DNA of 64,000 bases from Paenibacillus phytohabitans (GTDB lineage Bacteria; Bacillota; Bacilli; Paenibacillales; Paenibacillaceae), in NCBI RefSeq assembly GCF_013141775.1, contig NZ_WHOB01000021.1, forward strand, positions 62,001 through 126,000. The letters are read 5' to 3'. This document shows, in pieces, positions 53,386 through 62,913 of this stretch; position 1 is the stretch's first letter, and every line of letters starts with the position of its first letter. The notes beneath the pieces are model-generated. The model was not told where the DNA came from and made no database searches. It was given only the letters and a program-made list of their open reading frames with translations. The position numbers and the translations under genes were made by a program.

Positions 53386-54027
53386 TTATTCACTCCTGAG
53401 TGTAAGATGACGATCCAGGGCCTTCTGTGTAAGTGGCATAAAGTAATTAAGAATGAAGCCGCCCAGACCAATCGTAAGCAGAGTTCCGATACCAATCGGC
53501 CCCTTGAATATAAGTGCGGCAACTAAGAAAATCAGGTAAATGAGGGTTCGGGTAAAAAGTATATTAAGCCCGGTTACCGTTTGTAGTACTAATGTCAGCC
53601 GGTCTACCGGAATCGGGGCGTATTTTGAATACAAATAAATCGAAGTCCCTAATCCAATGGCGATTAAGCCCAGACTATAAAAAGCAATTTTACTGACCCA
53701 CAGATGAGGTTCGATCAGATGGTGTAAAAGGAAAAGCCAGCCGTCGATGCCGATACCTGTGATAAATGCAGTGACCAGCCCTAATATTTCCGGCCTCTGC
53801 CGGGTTAACCACGAGTTGCAGCCAATCAAGAGGATGGCGATCAGCACTTCCCAGCTTCCTACGGTAAGGCCAACATTCCTGGACAGGCCGACTAAGAGTG
53901 CATCAAATGGTGAAGCTCCAAGGCCGGATAGGATGGTAAGCGAGACGCCCAGGGTTAAGATGAGAATTCCGCAGCTGAAAATGAAAAACGCAGGTAAACG
54001 GGACTTCCTTATCCTTGCCCACTCCAT
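53386..54027 (-). CDS. YczE/YyaS-family membrane protein
   Basis: A 213-residue protein with five to six membrane helices, including FFIFSCGILILTLGVSLTIL and LGLIAIGLGTSIYLYSKYAP. GLGASPFDALLVGLS and YAPIPVDRLTLVLQ are the repeated loop motifs of the YczE/YyaS family, as in the gene at 42404-43048. Function poorly known. It is divergent from a MarR gene, and a perfect palindrome lies between them. Confidence 0.75.
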   Translation of the reverse strand: MEWARIRKSRLPAFFIFSCGILILTLGVSLTILSGLGASPFDALLVGLSRNVGLTVGSWEVLIAILLIGCNSWLTRQRPEILGLVTAFITGIGIDGWLFLLHHLIEPHLWVSKIAFYSLGLIAIGLGTSIYLYSKYAPIPVDRLTLVLQTVTGLNILFTRTLIYLIFLVAALIFKGPIGIGTLLTIGLGGFILNYFMPLTQKALDRHLTLRSE

Positions 54028-54100
54028 TCTATATTTGTTTTTTGTGCCAGAAACGCCATAATGAAATAACGATATTCATTAGTATATATAGATTTATTAT

Positions 54101-54116
54101 TGTTGTAAATACAACA
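54101..54116. promoter_or_regulatory. MarR operator candidate
   Basis: TGTTGTA-AA-TACAACA is a perfect 7+2+7 palindrome, 24 bases before the MarR start and upstream of the divergent YczE-like gene. The half-site TACAACA is the same as in the cluster at 44946-45107. Confidence 0.65.
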
Positions 54117-54139
54117 TTATTGGACGGGCAGGTGATTAA

Positions 54140-54592
54140 GTGAAAGAGATACTTCGTGAGGTTGGAATGATTGCGAGGGCACTGGATTCTATAAGTAATA
54201 TAGAGTTCAAGGAATTAGATCTGACTAAGGGGCAATATTTATATCTCGTCCGCATCTATGAGAATCCGGGAATTATTCAGGAGAAGCTGTCCGAAATGAT
54301 CAAGGTAGACCGGACAACTGCCGCACGTGCGGTGCAGAAGCTTGAAGTCCAAGGCTTCATTGAAAAGAAGGATGATGAAACAAATAAAAAAATCAACAGG
54401 CTGTTTACAACTGAAAAAGGTGATCAGGCTTACTCTTTTCTGAAAAGAGAAGGGGATCATACGGACAGGGTTGCCTTAGCCGGGTTCTCCGGACAAGAAT
54501 CAGAACTATTATTTCAGCTTCTGCAGAGAGTCCGGAAAAATATCGAGGTTGAATGGGAGTATGTGAAGAAGGGGAATAAAAGAGAGTACTAA
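54140..54592 (+). CDS. MarR-family regulator
   Basis: A 150-residue regulator starting at GTG 54140 (AGGTGATTA upstream). The winged helix is IIQEKLSEMIKVDRTTAARA then VQKLEVQGFIEKKDDE and INRLFTTEKG, the standard MarR pattern. It is divergent from the YczE/GNAT pair and upstream of an amino-acid permease gene; it probably controls the former through the palindrome at 54101-54116. Confidence 0.85.
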   Translation: MKEILREVGMIARALDSISNIEFKELDLTKGQYLYLVRIYENPGIIQEKLSEMIKVDRTTAARAVQKLEVQGFIEKKDDETNKKINRLFTTEKGDQAYSFLKREGDHTDRVALAGFSGQESELLFQLLQRVRKNIEVEWEYVKKGNKREY

Positions 54593-54660
54593 TTAGTCCG
54601 CTCGAGGGGAATTGTAGAGATGAGAACTCTCAAATTCGAATCAGGATGAGGACGGAATTC

Positions 54661-56067
54661 ATGAAGCAAACCTCCAGTAAAACCGAAGATGACAAGAAGC
54701 TTAAATGGTGGCAGCTCAGTTTATTGGGCATAGCAGGGACTATAGGAACCGGATACTTTTTGGGCTCGGGACTGGCCATCTCCATGGGCGGTCCTGCTGT
54801 GCTGCTGGCCTACATTTTGGCTGCTGGCGGAACTTATGTTGTATTTGATGCGCTGGCAAGAATGACGGCAGAACATCCGGAGCAGGGCTCCTTCCGGTCC
54901 TATGCCAAGAAAGCATTCGGTAGCTGGGCAGGGTTCGGAAGCGGCTGGGTATATTGGTTCTCGGAGCTGCTGATTATGGGAAGCCAACTTACAGCGTTAT
55001 CCATCTTCTCGCGTTTTTGGTTTCCGGCCGTACCGATGTGGGTTTTTGCTGCGGGGTTTGCCGCAGTGAGCCTGTTAATTGTGTTTTTCGGGAATAAGGG
55101 ATTTGACCGGGTTGAAAATATACTGGCTGTCATCAAAGTGGCGGCGATCCTGATGTTTCTTGTGATTGCTGCTGCGCTTCTGGCAGGCTGGATCGGCGGG
55201 GGGAAGTTCACACCAAAGGTTCCGCTCGGGGTTAAGGCATTGTTTCCGTCAGGAGGTATCGGACTATGGTCGGCCTTTATTTTTGCTTTTTATGCTTACG
55301 GCGGCATTGAGGTGCTGGGGATTATGTCCTACAGGCTCAAGAAACCTGAGGAGGCTCCAAAGGCAGGGAAGGTCATGTTGCTCGGACTGGCTGGGGTGTA
55401 TGTCCTGTCGATCGGACTTGCGGTGATCATGGTGCCGTTAAGCGCCTTTAACCCGAAGGAAAGTCCTTTTGTTCTCGCACTCAGCAGCGATCATCTGGCC
55501 TTTGTGCCGCATTTGTTTAACGGGGTGCTGATCATTGCCGGATTCTCCACGATGACAGCCTCGCTGTATGCCATTACCTCGATGATGATCACTCTTGCGC
55601 AGGAAGGCGATGCGCCCAAGTTATTCTCGAAAAAATGGAAGGATAAGTATCCGTTCTATGCACTATGTCTGATTGCTGCCGGTCTAATAGGCGCTATCAT
55701 GATGTCCTTGTGGCTGCCGGGAAAAGTATATGAATACATTACCACGGCTGCGGGCCTCATGATCCTGTATAACTGGTCTTTTATCTTGCTCTCAGCCGGC
55801 CGGCTGCTTAAGCCCAGTCTTCTCAGCGGAGTGAAACGCTGGACGGGCCTGGTGCTGATTGCGGTTGCTGTAGCAGGGACACTGTTTCATGCGCTCAGCC
55901 GTCCGGGCTTCTACATCAGTCTGCTGATTGTTTTACTGATTGCGCTGAGTGACTGGATTGTTCAACACTATCGCGGCAAAAAAGGCGGTACCCATGAATC
56001 TCATTCCCTGCAGGGCGGTCCTGAGTTCCGGATCACAGGGATCAGGCTGCGCAAAAACAAGGTTTAA
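54661..56067 (+). CDS. Amino-acid permease (APC family)
   Basis: A 468-residue protein with 12 membrane helices. It opens KWWQLSLLGIAGTIGTGYFL, then GSGLAISMGGPAVLLAYILA, the APC substrate-binding helix 1 pattern GxGxGxF variant, and the helix 6 region FAFYAYGGIEVLGIMSYRL with the conserved glutamate. Of two in-frame ATGs I preferred 54661, preceded by GAGGACGG. It should import or exchange amino acids with protons or sodium. The C-terminus is a charged tail. The stop overlaps the convergent LysE gene by 4 bases. Confidence 0.85.
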   Translation: MKQTSSKTEDDKKLKWWQLSLLGIAGTIGTGYFLGSGLAISMGGPAVLLAYILAAGGTYVVFDALARMTAEHPEQGSFRSYAKKAFGSWAGFGSGWVYWFSELLIMGSQLTALSIFSRFWFPAVPMWVFAAGFAAVSLLIVFFGNKGFDRVENILAVIKVAAILMFLVIAAALLAGWIGGGKFTPKVPLGVKALFPSGGIGLWSAFIFAFYAYGGIEVLGIMSYRLKKPEEAPKAGKVMLLGLAGVYVLSIGLAVIMVPLSAFNPKESPFVLALSSDHLAFVPHLFNGVLIIAGFSTMTASLYAITSMMITLAQEGDAPKLFSKKWKDKYPFYALCLIAAGLIGAIMMSLWLPGKVYEYITTAAGLMILYNWSFILLSAGRLLKPSLLSGVKRWTGLVLIAVAVAGTLFHALSRPGFYISLLIVLLIALSDWIVQHYRGKKGGTHESHSLQGGPEFRITGIRLRKNKV

Positions 56068-56696
56068 TGAAAAAAGAGCAGCCGTGCAGCCTGTACACCA
56101 AAATAAAAACCAAAGCCAATCAGCGACAGGCCGGACAGTATGGAGATCACCTGTAATACCCTGACCGTCAGAAACTTACGGAAGAGACTGGAGGCGGCCG
56201 CCATGGTTACGTCCCAGAGCAGAATCCCGAGGACGATTGCCCCGCTGTAGATCAGTAGCTGCTGCATCGGATAATTACTGGCAGCCTCAGCCAATATCGA
56301 GCCGTATATACCCAGCCAGAACAGGATGGACAGGGGATTGAATAAGGACATCAGAAATCCCGACACATAAGACCTCGACAGGGAGGCATCGCTTCCCCTT
56401 AGGCCGGCCACTGAAAGGTCTCCTGTATTCTTAATGCTGTCCACCCCTGTATAGACGAGGACGAAGAACCCGAACAGCCACAAGAATACTTTCACAAACG
56501 GGTCGTCCAGCAGGTGAATTAGGCCGAAATAGACAAGCAGCATATAGATAATATCTGCGCTGACCGCGCCCAGGCCAACAGCCCAGGCATGCATGAATCC
56601 TCCGCGGAGTCCCTTGTCCAGCTGTGCAGCATTAATGGGCCCCAAGGGTGCGGAAAGAGATAATCCCAGAAAGATATAACCTATAAATACGTTAAT
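56064..56696 (-). CDS. LysE-family exporter, probable ATT start
   Basis: A 210-residue membrane protein with six helices. The N-terminus NVFIGYIFLGLSLSAPLGPI then NAAQLDKGL is the classical LysE/RhtB start. The best ribosome site, GGGGGAGG at 56702-56709, is five bases from an ATT codon at 56696, exactly where homologues begin; a TTG further upstream has no ribosome site and would add an atypical tail. So translation likely starts at ATT. The protein should export amino acids or derivatives. A terminator-like hairpin lies upstream in its leader. Confidence 0.75.
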   Translation of the reverse strand: MNVFIGYIFLGLSLSAPLGPINAAQLDKGLRGGFMHAWAVGLGAVSADIIYMLLVYFGLIHLLDDPFVKVFLWLFGFFVLVYTGVDSIKNTGDLSVAGLRGSDASLSRSYVSGFLMSLFNPLSILFWLGIYGSILAEAASNYPMQQLLIYSGAIVLGILLWDVTMAAASSLFRKFLTVRVLQVISILSGLSLIGFGFYFGVQAARLLFFH

Positions 56697-56757
56697 GTTG
56701 TCCTCCCCCTTTATACAGATAGCATATTCTGGCAAAGTTGGATATAGGACAACCAAA

Positions 56758-56788
56758 AAAAGGCCCGCGAAAGATCGCGGCCACTTTC
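56758..56788 (-). terminator. Terminator-like hairpin before LysE gene
   Basis: On the minus strand GGCCGCG-ATCTTT-CGCGGGCC is followed by seven T residues, a typical intrinsic terminator. It lies about 60 bases upstream of the LysE start, so it may be an attenuator of that gene or end an upstream minus-strand transcript. Confidence 0.55.
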
Positions 56789-56878
56789 TATAAATTGTTG
56801 AGCGTTACTGCAGGGTGTATAAATAATGCCGTAAGAACCACAATAAGCAGGATGTGATTACAAAGAAGGTGGTTCGCC

Positions 56879-58159
56879 ATGAAAGGTTCAAAAGGAGCAT
56901 TAATTGCACTTGCTTCCATTCCGTTAATCATGACACTTGGCAATTCCATGCTGTTGCCTATTCTGCCGCAGATCTCCAAAAAGCTTGGTATCAATGCTTT
57001 TCAGGTCAGTATGATCATCACGGTGTATGGCCTGATCGCCATCTTGATGATTCCGGTTGCCGGTTATCTGTCAGACCGCTTTGGGCGTAAAATCGTTATC
57101 CTGCCCAGTCTCATCCTTGCGGCCATAGGCGGAGCTATTTGTGTTGCCGCTGCCTGGTTCTTAACCGGAATAACTGCCTATTGGGTCATCCTCGGAGGGC
57201 GTCTAGTCCAGGGGATTGGAGCCGCAGGAGCTTTTCCGATCGTCCTCCCCTTCGTAGGCGATCTGTTCAAGGATGAGAAAGAGGTTAGTAAAGGGTTGGG
57301 AATCATTGAGACCTCCAACACCTTCGGCAAAGTATTAAGTCCGATCCTTGGCGCGTATCTCGGTACATTGCTATGGTATGCACCCTTCATCGCGATTCCG
57401 GCCTTGTGTCTGATTTCCTTTGCGCTTGTTGTGTTTCTCGTCAAGAAACCAAAGTCAGAGGAGAAGGCCGAAAAGAAAAGCATTGGGCAATTCTTAACCG
57501 GCATTAAAGAAATCCTGCATGAAAGGGGCCGCTGGCTGTATGCCATATTTGCGATAGGCGGAATCTGTATGTTCGCAACCTTCGGTGTGCTGTTCTATTT
57601 ATCGGAGACGCTGGAGTCGGAGTATAACCTGCATGGGGCTTCTAAGGGATTTGTACTGGCCATTCCCCTTGCACTTCTGTGTCTGGCCTCTTACGGAAGC
57701 GGCAAAATCATCGGCAAAAACAAGCTGTTAATGAAATGGCTCGGTTTCGGAGGTATGGCGGTGCTTACAGCAGCTATGCTGATAACAGGCTTTAGCCAGA
57801 ATATATACTTCATGGTAGGCTTCTTAAGTTTAAGCGGTGTCGGGATTGGTGTGGTTCTGCCCTGCATGGATGCATTGATCACGGAGGGGATTGAAAAAGA
57901 GAACCGCGGTACAATCACCTCCTTATACAGCAGCATGAGATTTATCGGGGTTGCACTGGGCCCGCCGGTCGTGTCACTTCTAATGAACCGGGGACATTGG
58001 GTTTTATTCGGTACTATGGCAGCCGTAGGGGCAGCTGGCGGGCTTCTGTCCTTTTTCGCCGTTACTCCAAGCAAAGGAGAGGCTGGAGGCGAGAACAATC
58101 TGAAGCAAACCAGCATGAAGCATAAAAAAGGAAATCCGATGCGCCAGCGTGTCCGTTAG
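56879..58159 (+). CDS. MFS multidrug transporter
   Basis: A 426-residue, 12-helix transporter. It has LILPQISKKLGINAF-type start, GYLSDRFGRKIVILPSLILA (motif A with RxxGRK) and GRLVQGIGAAGAFPIVLPFV (motif C-like helix), as in Bmr/Blt-type pumps. The ATG follows GAAGGTGG. It is divergent from the LysE gene; the intergenic hairpin separates them. Its product should export drugs or metabolites. The C-terminus is a basic tail. Confidence 0.8.
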   Translation: MKGSKGALIALASIPLIMTLGNSMLLPILPQISKKLGINAFQVSMIITVYGLIAILMIPVAGYLSDRFGRKIVILPSLILAAIGGAICVAAAWFLTGITAYWVILGGRLVQGIGAAGAFPIVLPFVGDLFKDEKEVSKGLGIIETSNTFGKVLSPILGAYLGTLLWYAPFIAIPALCLISFALVVFLVKKPKSEEKAEKKSIGQFLTGIKEILHERGRWLYAIFAIGGICMFATFGVLFYLSETLESEYNLHGASKGFVLAIPLALLCLASYGSGKIIGKNKLLMKWLGFGGMAVLTAAMLITGFSQNIYFMVGFLSLSGVGIGVVLPCMDALITEGIEKENRGTITSLYSSMRFIGVALGPPVVSLLMNRGHWVLFGTMAAVGAAGGLLSFFAVTPSKGEAGGENNLKQTSMKHKKGNPMRQRVR

Positions 58160-58170
58160 AGTGGCTGATA

Positions 58171-60093
58171 TCAAATTTTATCAAATTTCTCCTGTACAAA
58201 CTTCTCCAGCACCCTGAAATCCTCGGTAACCCGCTTGAAGGGCAAAGCCCCCAGCACCTTATCCCGGTAGTCCTTACGGGCTCCGGCGGACAGGCGGGAA
58301 TCGAGGATGCTGAGCACACCCAGGTCTGTTTCACTGCGGATCAGACGTCCCGTGCCCTGTCTTAACCGGAGCAGCATGTCCGGGACGAATACGTCTTTCA
58401 GGGGGTTCTCAGCCAAAGAGGCCTTATATTCATAGACCGGATCGGCAGGAACCGGGAAAGGGAGCCGGACCACAATTAACTGCGATAAATCAGAGCCTGC
58501 GATATTTACGCCCTCCCAGAATACCCCCGTACTCAGCAGAACGCCTTTACTGGCCCGAAATTCAGCGATTACCCCATCCTGGGACGAGCCTTCCCTCTGC
58601 ACATGCAGCGCCCAATTAAGCTTCTCGGCGCTTAGCTTCTGATGAATGTACTTCATATCCTCTTTTGCCGAGAAAAGCACCAGTGTCCGCCCGTCCGTCA
58701 AATTGCAGAGCCTCAGCATCTCCTTGTACGCTGCTTCCAGATAGGCTTCCCGGTTGTTGTGGTTATAATAGGGAACGTTCCTGGCAATGTACATCAGGGT
58801 GTGGTTATCGTAATCAAACGGTGAAGCCTGGCGCTCCATATAATCTCCCCGGTATCCGAGCGACTCTGTCAGATAAGCATATTGTTCCTCCAGCGTATCT
58901 CCGGTCTGGCACAGGGTTGCTGACGTTAAGATGACAGAGGTCTTCCCGTTAAACAGGCTGTGTTTCAGGAACTGGCTTATGCCTTTGGGACAGATGCTGA
59001 CCGTGCTCTCCCCCCGCGTATGGCTTGCCCAGATCAGGTAGTTGTCCTCCGCTCCGGCGAGTACAGCAAAGAGGCTGATAAGTCCGTTTATGGCTTCAAA
59101 AGCATTGTCAATCTCCCGCTCACGCCGGGAAGTGAAGACGGACAGGCTGAGACTGAACTCTCTCAATACCTGAATTCCCCGCTGCAGCGGGACTCCTGTA
59201 ATCTCCGATACTTTGATCCGGTCATTGTCCTGCTTGGCTGTGTGCAGCAGATCCGCCTCTACCTTTCTGAAAATATCCCCGGCGCATCTTTTTATAAATT
59301 TATATTGTGCCATTAGCTCCTTATCTGCGGATTGCCTGAAAAGAATCTGTAAGGCGTCCTCCAGTATGCGGCAGGTTCCCCGGAAGGTGAATTCGAGCGT
59401 TCTTGCATCTCTGACCTTTGCTTCGAGATTATGCGCTTCATCTATTACGATCAGCGCCGGCCGTTCCGCAATTAAGCCCTTAGTTCCTTCCTTCTTCTTA
59501 ATCAGGTCACGGATAAGCAGGTCCTGATTAACGATGATGAAATCCATGTCGCCGGGGCCGGCATTAATTTTGGCCCTCATCTCGTAGAACGAGCAGGTGC
59601 TCCGGTAATTGCATTGCTCAAATTTGCAATCATTCACACAAACGCCGGACCATACCGCATCGCTAACACCGCCGTCAATATCTGCCCGCTCATCGATCCC
59701 GTAATTCACAATACGCTCGGCAAGCGCAGACAGGGGGGAAGCAGCAGCATCCGGCTTGATTAGTTCAGCGGCCCTGTACCGGCAGGCATATTGCCCCATA
59801 CCTTTCCCGACTACGGAGCGGACTGAAGTGAACCCGAGCCGGCTGCCGATGAACCGCAGATCTTTATGGATCTGTTCGGAGAGCTGGATGGAGGAGGTGG
59901 CAATAATGACCGGCTGCCGGGAGATCTGGTTAATGAGCAGGCCGGGGATAAGGTAGGCAAAAGACTTGCCGATGCCGACTCCGGCTTCAATCATCGCATT
60001 GCGGCTATGTACATAAGCATCCGCGATATCCAGAGACATATCCTGCTGGCCGAGCCTCTCTGTGAGGCCGATCCTCGGAAACCGGTCATACAT
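58171..60093 (-). CDS. DinG/YoaA-like DNA helicase
   Basis: At least 640 residues of a superfamily 2, XPD-like ATP-dependent helicase. Walker A is EAGVGIGKSFAYL, the DEAH box is IVIDEAHN, and the C-terminal motifs are VLLSTGVFWEGVNIAGSD, LIVVRLPFP and LRQGTGRLIRSETD. Cysteines in CRYRAAELI, CVNDCKFEQCNYRSTCSFY suggest an iron-sulphur cluster. The first ATG is at 60093, but the frame continues upstream with WLNDLYKLQKRELKKDIEPA, typical of such N-termini, toward an AAGGGG site and an ATC codon at 60180. The true start may therefore be a rare codon there. The role is DNA repair or unwinding. Confidence 0.85.
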   Translation of the reverse strand: MYDRFPRIGLTERLGQQDMSLDIADAYVHSRNAMIEAGVGIGKSFAYLIPGLLINQISRQPVIIATSSIQLSEQIHKDLRFIGSRLGFTSVRSVVGKGMGQYACRYRAAELIKPDAAASPLSALAERIVNYGIDERADIDGGVSDAVWSGVCVNDCKFEQCNYRSTCSFYEMRAKINAGPGDMDFIIVNQDLLIRDLIKKKEGTKGLIAERPALIVIDEAHNLEAKVRDARTLEFTFRGTCRILEDALQILFRQSADKELMAQYKFIKRCAGDIFRKVEADLLHTAKQDNDRIKVSEITGVPLQRGIQVLREFSLSLSVFTSRREREIDNAFEAINGLISLFAVLAGAEDNYLIWASHTRGESTVSICPKGISQFLKHSLFNGKTSVILTSATLCQTGDTLEEQYAYLTESLGYRGDYMERQASPFDYDNHTLMYIARNVPYYNHNNREAYLEAAYKEMLRLCNLTDGRTLVLFSAKEDMKYIHQKLSAEKLNWALHVQREGSSQDGVIAEFRASKGVLLSTGVFWEGVNIAGSDLSQLIVVRLPFPVPADPVYEYKASLAENPLKDVFVPDMLLRLRQGTGRLIRSETDLGVLSILDSRLSAGARKDYRDKVLGALPFKRVTEDFRVLEKFVQEKFDKI

Positions 60094-60386
60094 CCGGAAG
60101 ATGGCATTGACCAGAGCGGGTTCGATGTCCTTTTTCAGCTCCCGCTTCTGTAATTTATAGAGATCATTTAACCAGCTGATAACGACCGCCCCTTTTCTAT
60201 AATCAATGATGTGCCTGTCCCGTATCTATTTGGGTGAGGTTGTTATTATCATAGATGAAGCGCTAACAGTCAAGGGTTAGAATGTAATAGATCCGTGCAA
60301 TGCTCCACTCTGTGTCAGACCGTTCTTGAAAACAAAAGGCGCGCCTGCTACTGTTACTGTTATATAGAGAGAAGGAAGGTTTATAG

Positions 60387-61457
60387 ATGACAGAACACAT
60401 GCAAGTATTCAAAGCTACGGAGACATATGTGAAATTGACCGGCCGGACGCATTACAGCAATGATGTGCTGTGGCTGGCACTCTCCGGCAGCGGTATCGAA
60501 TTTTCATTCTATGGCACCAAAGCGGAGATTACCTTGAAAGCTGATAATATTGCCTTAACCGGTAATAATCTGGCCAGGATTGGCATCTGTGTAAACGGAG
60601 TACGGGTCATTGACGATCAGCTGGACACGCTGCTTAGAACGTATACGATATTTGAGAGCGAGACGGAGCAGGAGGTCAGGGTAAAGGTCACCAAGCTGTC
60701 TGAGGCGGCAATGTCCACGGCAGGGATTCAGGAGATTGCTGTCCATGCAGCGGATGGAATCAAACCCGCTCCGGCAAAAGTACATAAGATCGAATTCATC
60801 GGCGATTCCATTACCTGCGGCTACGGCGTGGATGATGAGGACGGACTGCATTCCTTCTCCACAGCTACAGAAGATGTCACCAAAAGCTATGCTTATCTGA
60901 CGGCCCGCCATCTTGATGCGGACTATAGTATGGTTTCGTATAGCGGCTATGGCATTATTACAGGATACACAGAAACCGATCAACGGCTGCTGACACATCT
61001 TCTCCCGGATTATTATGAACAGGTAGGCAAGTCCGAGGGTAAGTTTGACGCTGTTCTGCTGCCCCAGGATATTCGTTGGGATTTCAACAGGTTTGTGCCC
61101 GATCTGATTGTCATCAATCTCGGAACGAATGATGATTCCTACACCAGAGACGATACCGGCAAGCAGACGGAATATGCCAGGGAGTATGCTGAATTCCTCA
61201 AAATGGTCAGACGCAATAACCCCCGTACACCCATTCTGTGTACGCTGGGCATCATGGGAGACAGATTGTATCCTTATGTCGAACAGGCAGTGAAGGGATA
61301 TAGTCAAGAAACAGGAGACAGCAATATTTCTGCCATGAAATTTGATGTGCAGAAGGCAGCAGATGGATACGCCTCCGACTCCCACCCTTCCCAAGCTACG
61401 CACAGCAAAGCGGCCCGGAAGCTGACGGCTCATATCAAGGGGCTTATGGAGTGGTGA
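60387..61457 (+). CDS. CE2-type SGNH esterase
   Basis: A 356-residue carbohydrate esterase of family 2 type. The N-terminal jelly-roll (about residues 10-120: TGRTHYSNDVLWLALSGSGI) joins an SGNH hydrolase domain. Catalytic serine is in EFIGDSITCGYG, the glycine/asparagine block in VINLGTNDDSYT, and the Asp-His pair in YASDSHPSQATHSK. CE2 enzymes remove acetyl groups from xylan or other glycans. No signal peptide is visible, which suggests action on imported oligosaccharides. ATG behind GAAGGAAGG. Confidence 0.85.
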   Translation: MTEHMQVFKATETYVKLTGRTHYSNDVLWLALSGSGIEFSFYGTKAEITLKADNIALTGNNLARIGICVNGVRVIDDQLDTLLRTYTIFESETEQEVRVKVTKLSEAAMSTAGIQEIAVHAADGIKPAPAKVHKIEFIGDSITCGYGVDDEDGLHSFSTATEDVTKSYAYLTARHLDADYSMVSYSGYGIITGYTETDQRLLTHLLPDYYEQVGKSEGKFDAVLLPQDIRWDFNRFVPDLIVINLGTNDDSYTRDDTGKQTEYAREYAEFLKMVRRNNPRTPILCTLGIMGDRLYPYVEQAVKGYSQETGDSNISAMKFDVQKAADGYASDSHPSQATHSKAARKLTAHIKGLMEW

Positions 61458-61514
61458 TACAGAGAAGCTTGATCGGGCAGGATAATATCTGCTCTGAATA
61501 TTGCCCAAAGAAAG

Positions 61515-61548
61515 AAAGCGGCCCGTCCACGGACGATCGCTTTTTTTG
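61515..61548 (+). terminator. Terminator of esterase gene
   Basis: AAAGCGGCCCGTCC-AC-GGACGATCGCTTT is an imperfect stem followed by five further T residues, about 60 bases after the esterase stop. Confidence 0.65.
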
Positions 61549-61692
61549 TTTTCCCGGCACTGGTGCATACATAGAGAACAATGGGAAAGCTATAAGGGTA
61601 AAGGGAGTTTCGATATTTGAAATTATGGGTATATAAGCTATATTTTCGAAATAAAACTTCAGCAAGCCACAAGTCGGAAAGTGAGGGTCCTC

Positions 61693-62889
61693 ATGGATTT
61701 CCCAGTCAACATCCTTCTCGTAGACGATCACCCCGAAAACTTGCTTGCCATTGAGGCCGTTCTAAGCGGAGAACCCTACCATCTGTTTCGGGCATATTCC
61801 GGGGTAGAGGCTTTGCGCTGTTTATTGGAAGAAGAATTTGCCGTCATCGTCATGGATGTGCAAATGCCGGGAATGGACGGGCTGGAGACGGCACGCCTCA
61901 TCCGGACCCGGGAGAAAAACAATTACGTGCCTATCATCTTTATGACAGCGACCAGTAATACAATGGAGGATATCTTCGCAGGCTATTCGGTCGGCGCAAT
62001 GGATTATATGACGAAGCCCTTCGTCCCGCAGCTGTTCAAATCCAAAATCGAGGGGTATGTCAGCATGTATGAAGCTAACAAAACCCTGCAGATCCAAAGC
62101 GACATGCTCAAGAAACAAGCGAAGCAAATGGAGAAAACGAATCAGGAGCTCAGAGAGGCAAAGGAAGCCGCGGAAATCGCCTCCCGTGTGAAATCGGAAT
62201 TTCTGGCCATGATGAGCCATGAGATCCGGACTCCGCTGAATGGGATCATAGGCATGTCTGATCTGCTGCTCACCTCCGATCTGCCGGAAGAATATGCTGA
62301 GATGGCAGGAATTATCCACACGAGCAGCAATGCGCTGCTTTCGGTCATCAATCCTATTCTCGATTATTCCAAAATTGAATCCGGAAAGATGGAAGTGGAA
62401 GAGGCTCCGTTCTCCCTTCAGGACTGCCTGAATGAAACGATTGATTTGTTCACAGCCAAGACCAGGGAACGGAATCTGGAGATGGCTGTGACCATAGATC
62501 CTTCGGTTCCGCCTTATCTAACAGGGGATATGACCCGCCTCCGTCAGGTATTGAATAATCTGGTGGGCAATGCAGTGAAATTCACCCATGAAGGCAGTAT
62601 ATACATAATGGTTAACAAGCTGTCCGAAGAGGCGAATACGCTTACGCTTGAATTTACAATTAAAGATACGGGCATCGGAATTCCCCCGGATAAGATAAAC
62701 GAGCTGTTCCAGCCCTTCTCCCAGCTGGATGCCTCTACAACACGCAGGTTCGGAGGCACAGGGCTGGGATTATCGATCAGCAAATCTTTAGTTGAATTAA
62801 TGGGGGGCAGCATCCGGGTAGAACCGTCGAATGAACCTGGCGCCACCTTTGTTTTTACAATTGCAGTCAAGACAATTCCAAGTAAATAA
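61693..62889 (+). CDS. Receiver-histidine kinase hybrid
   Basis: A 398-residue soluble protein. I chose the ATG at 61693, behind GAGGG, over the upstream GTG. Residues 1-125 are a receiver ([10 protein letters not shown], phospho-acceptor D55 in [14 protein letters not shown] in YMTKPF). A coiled coil (about 135-165) links to a HisKA box with H176 ([14 protein letters not shown]) and an ATPase domain ([26 protein letters not shown]). This order, receiver first, is typical of cytoplasmic relay kinases acting next to a large hybrid. The poly-HAMP kinase gene starts 24 bases downstream. Confidence 0.85.
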   Translation: MDFPVNILLVDDHPENLLAIEAVLSGEPYHLFRAYSGVEALRCLLEEEFAVIVMDVQMPGMDGLETARLIRTREKNNYVPIIFMTATSNTMEDIFAGYSVGAMDYMTKPFVPQLFKSKIEGYVSMYEANKTLQIQSDMLKKQAKQMEKTNQELREAKEAAEIASRVKSEFLAMMSHEIRTPLNGIIGMSDLLLTSDLPEEYAEMAGIIHTSSNALLSVINPILDYSKIESGKMEVEEAPFSLQDCLNETIDLFTAKTRERNLEMAVTIDPSVPPYLTGDMTRLRQVLNNLVGNAVKFTHEGSIYIMVNKLSEEANTLTLEFTIKDTGIGIPPDKINELFQPFSQLDASTTRRFGGTGLGLSISKSLVELMGGSIRVEPSNEPGATFVFTIAVKTIPSK

Positions 62890-62913
62890 TGCATAAGGGG
62901 CAGGGTTGATACT

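Noticed and set aside
60555..61568. 337-codon minus-strand frame opposite the CE2 esterase
   Set aside because: Long, but its sequence has no domain or hydrophobic pattern, and the plus-strand esterase has all catalytic motifs.
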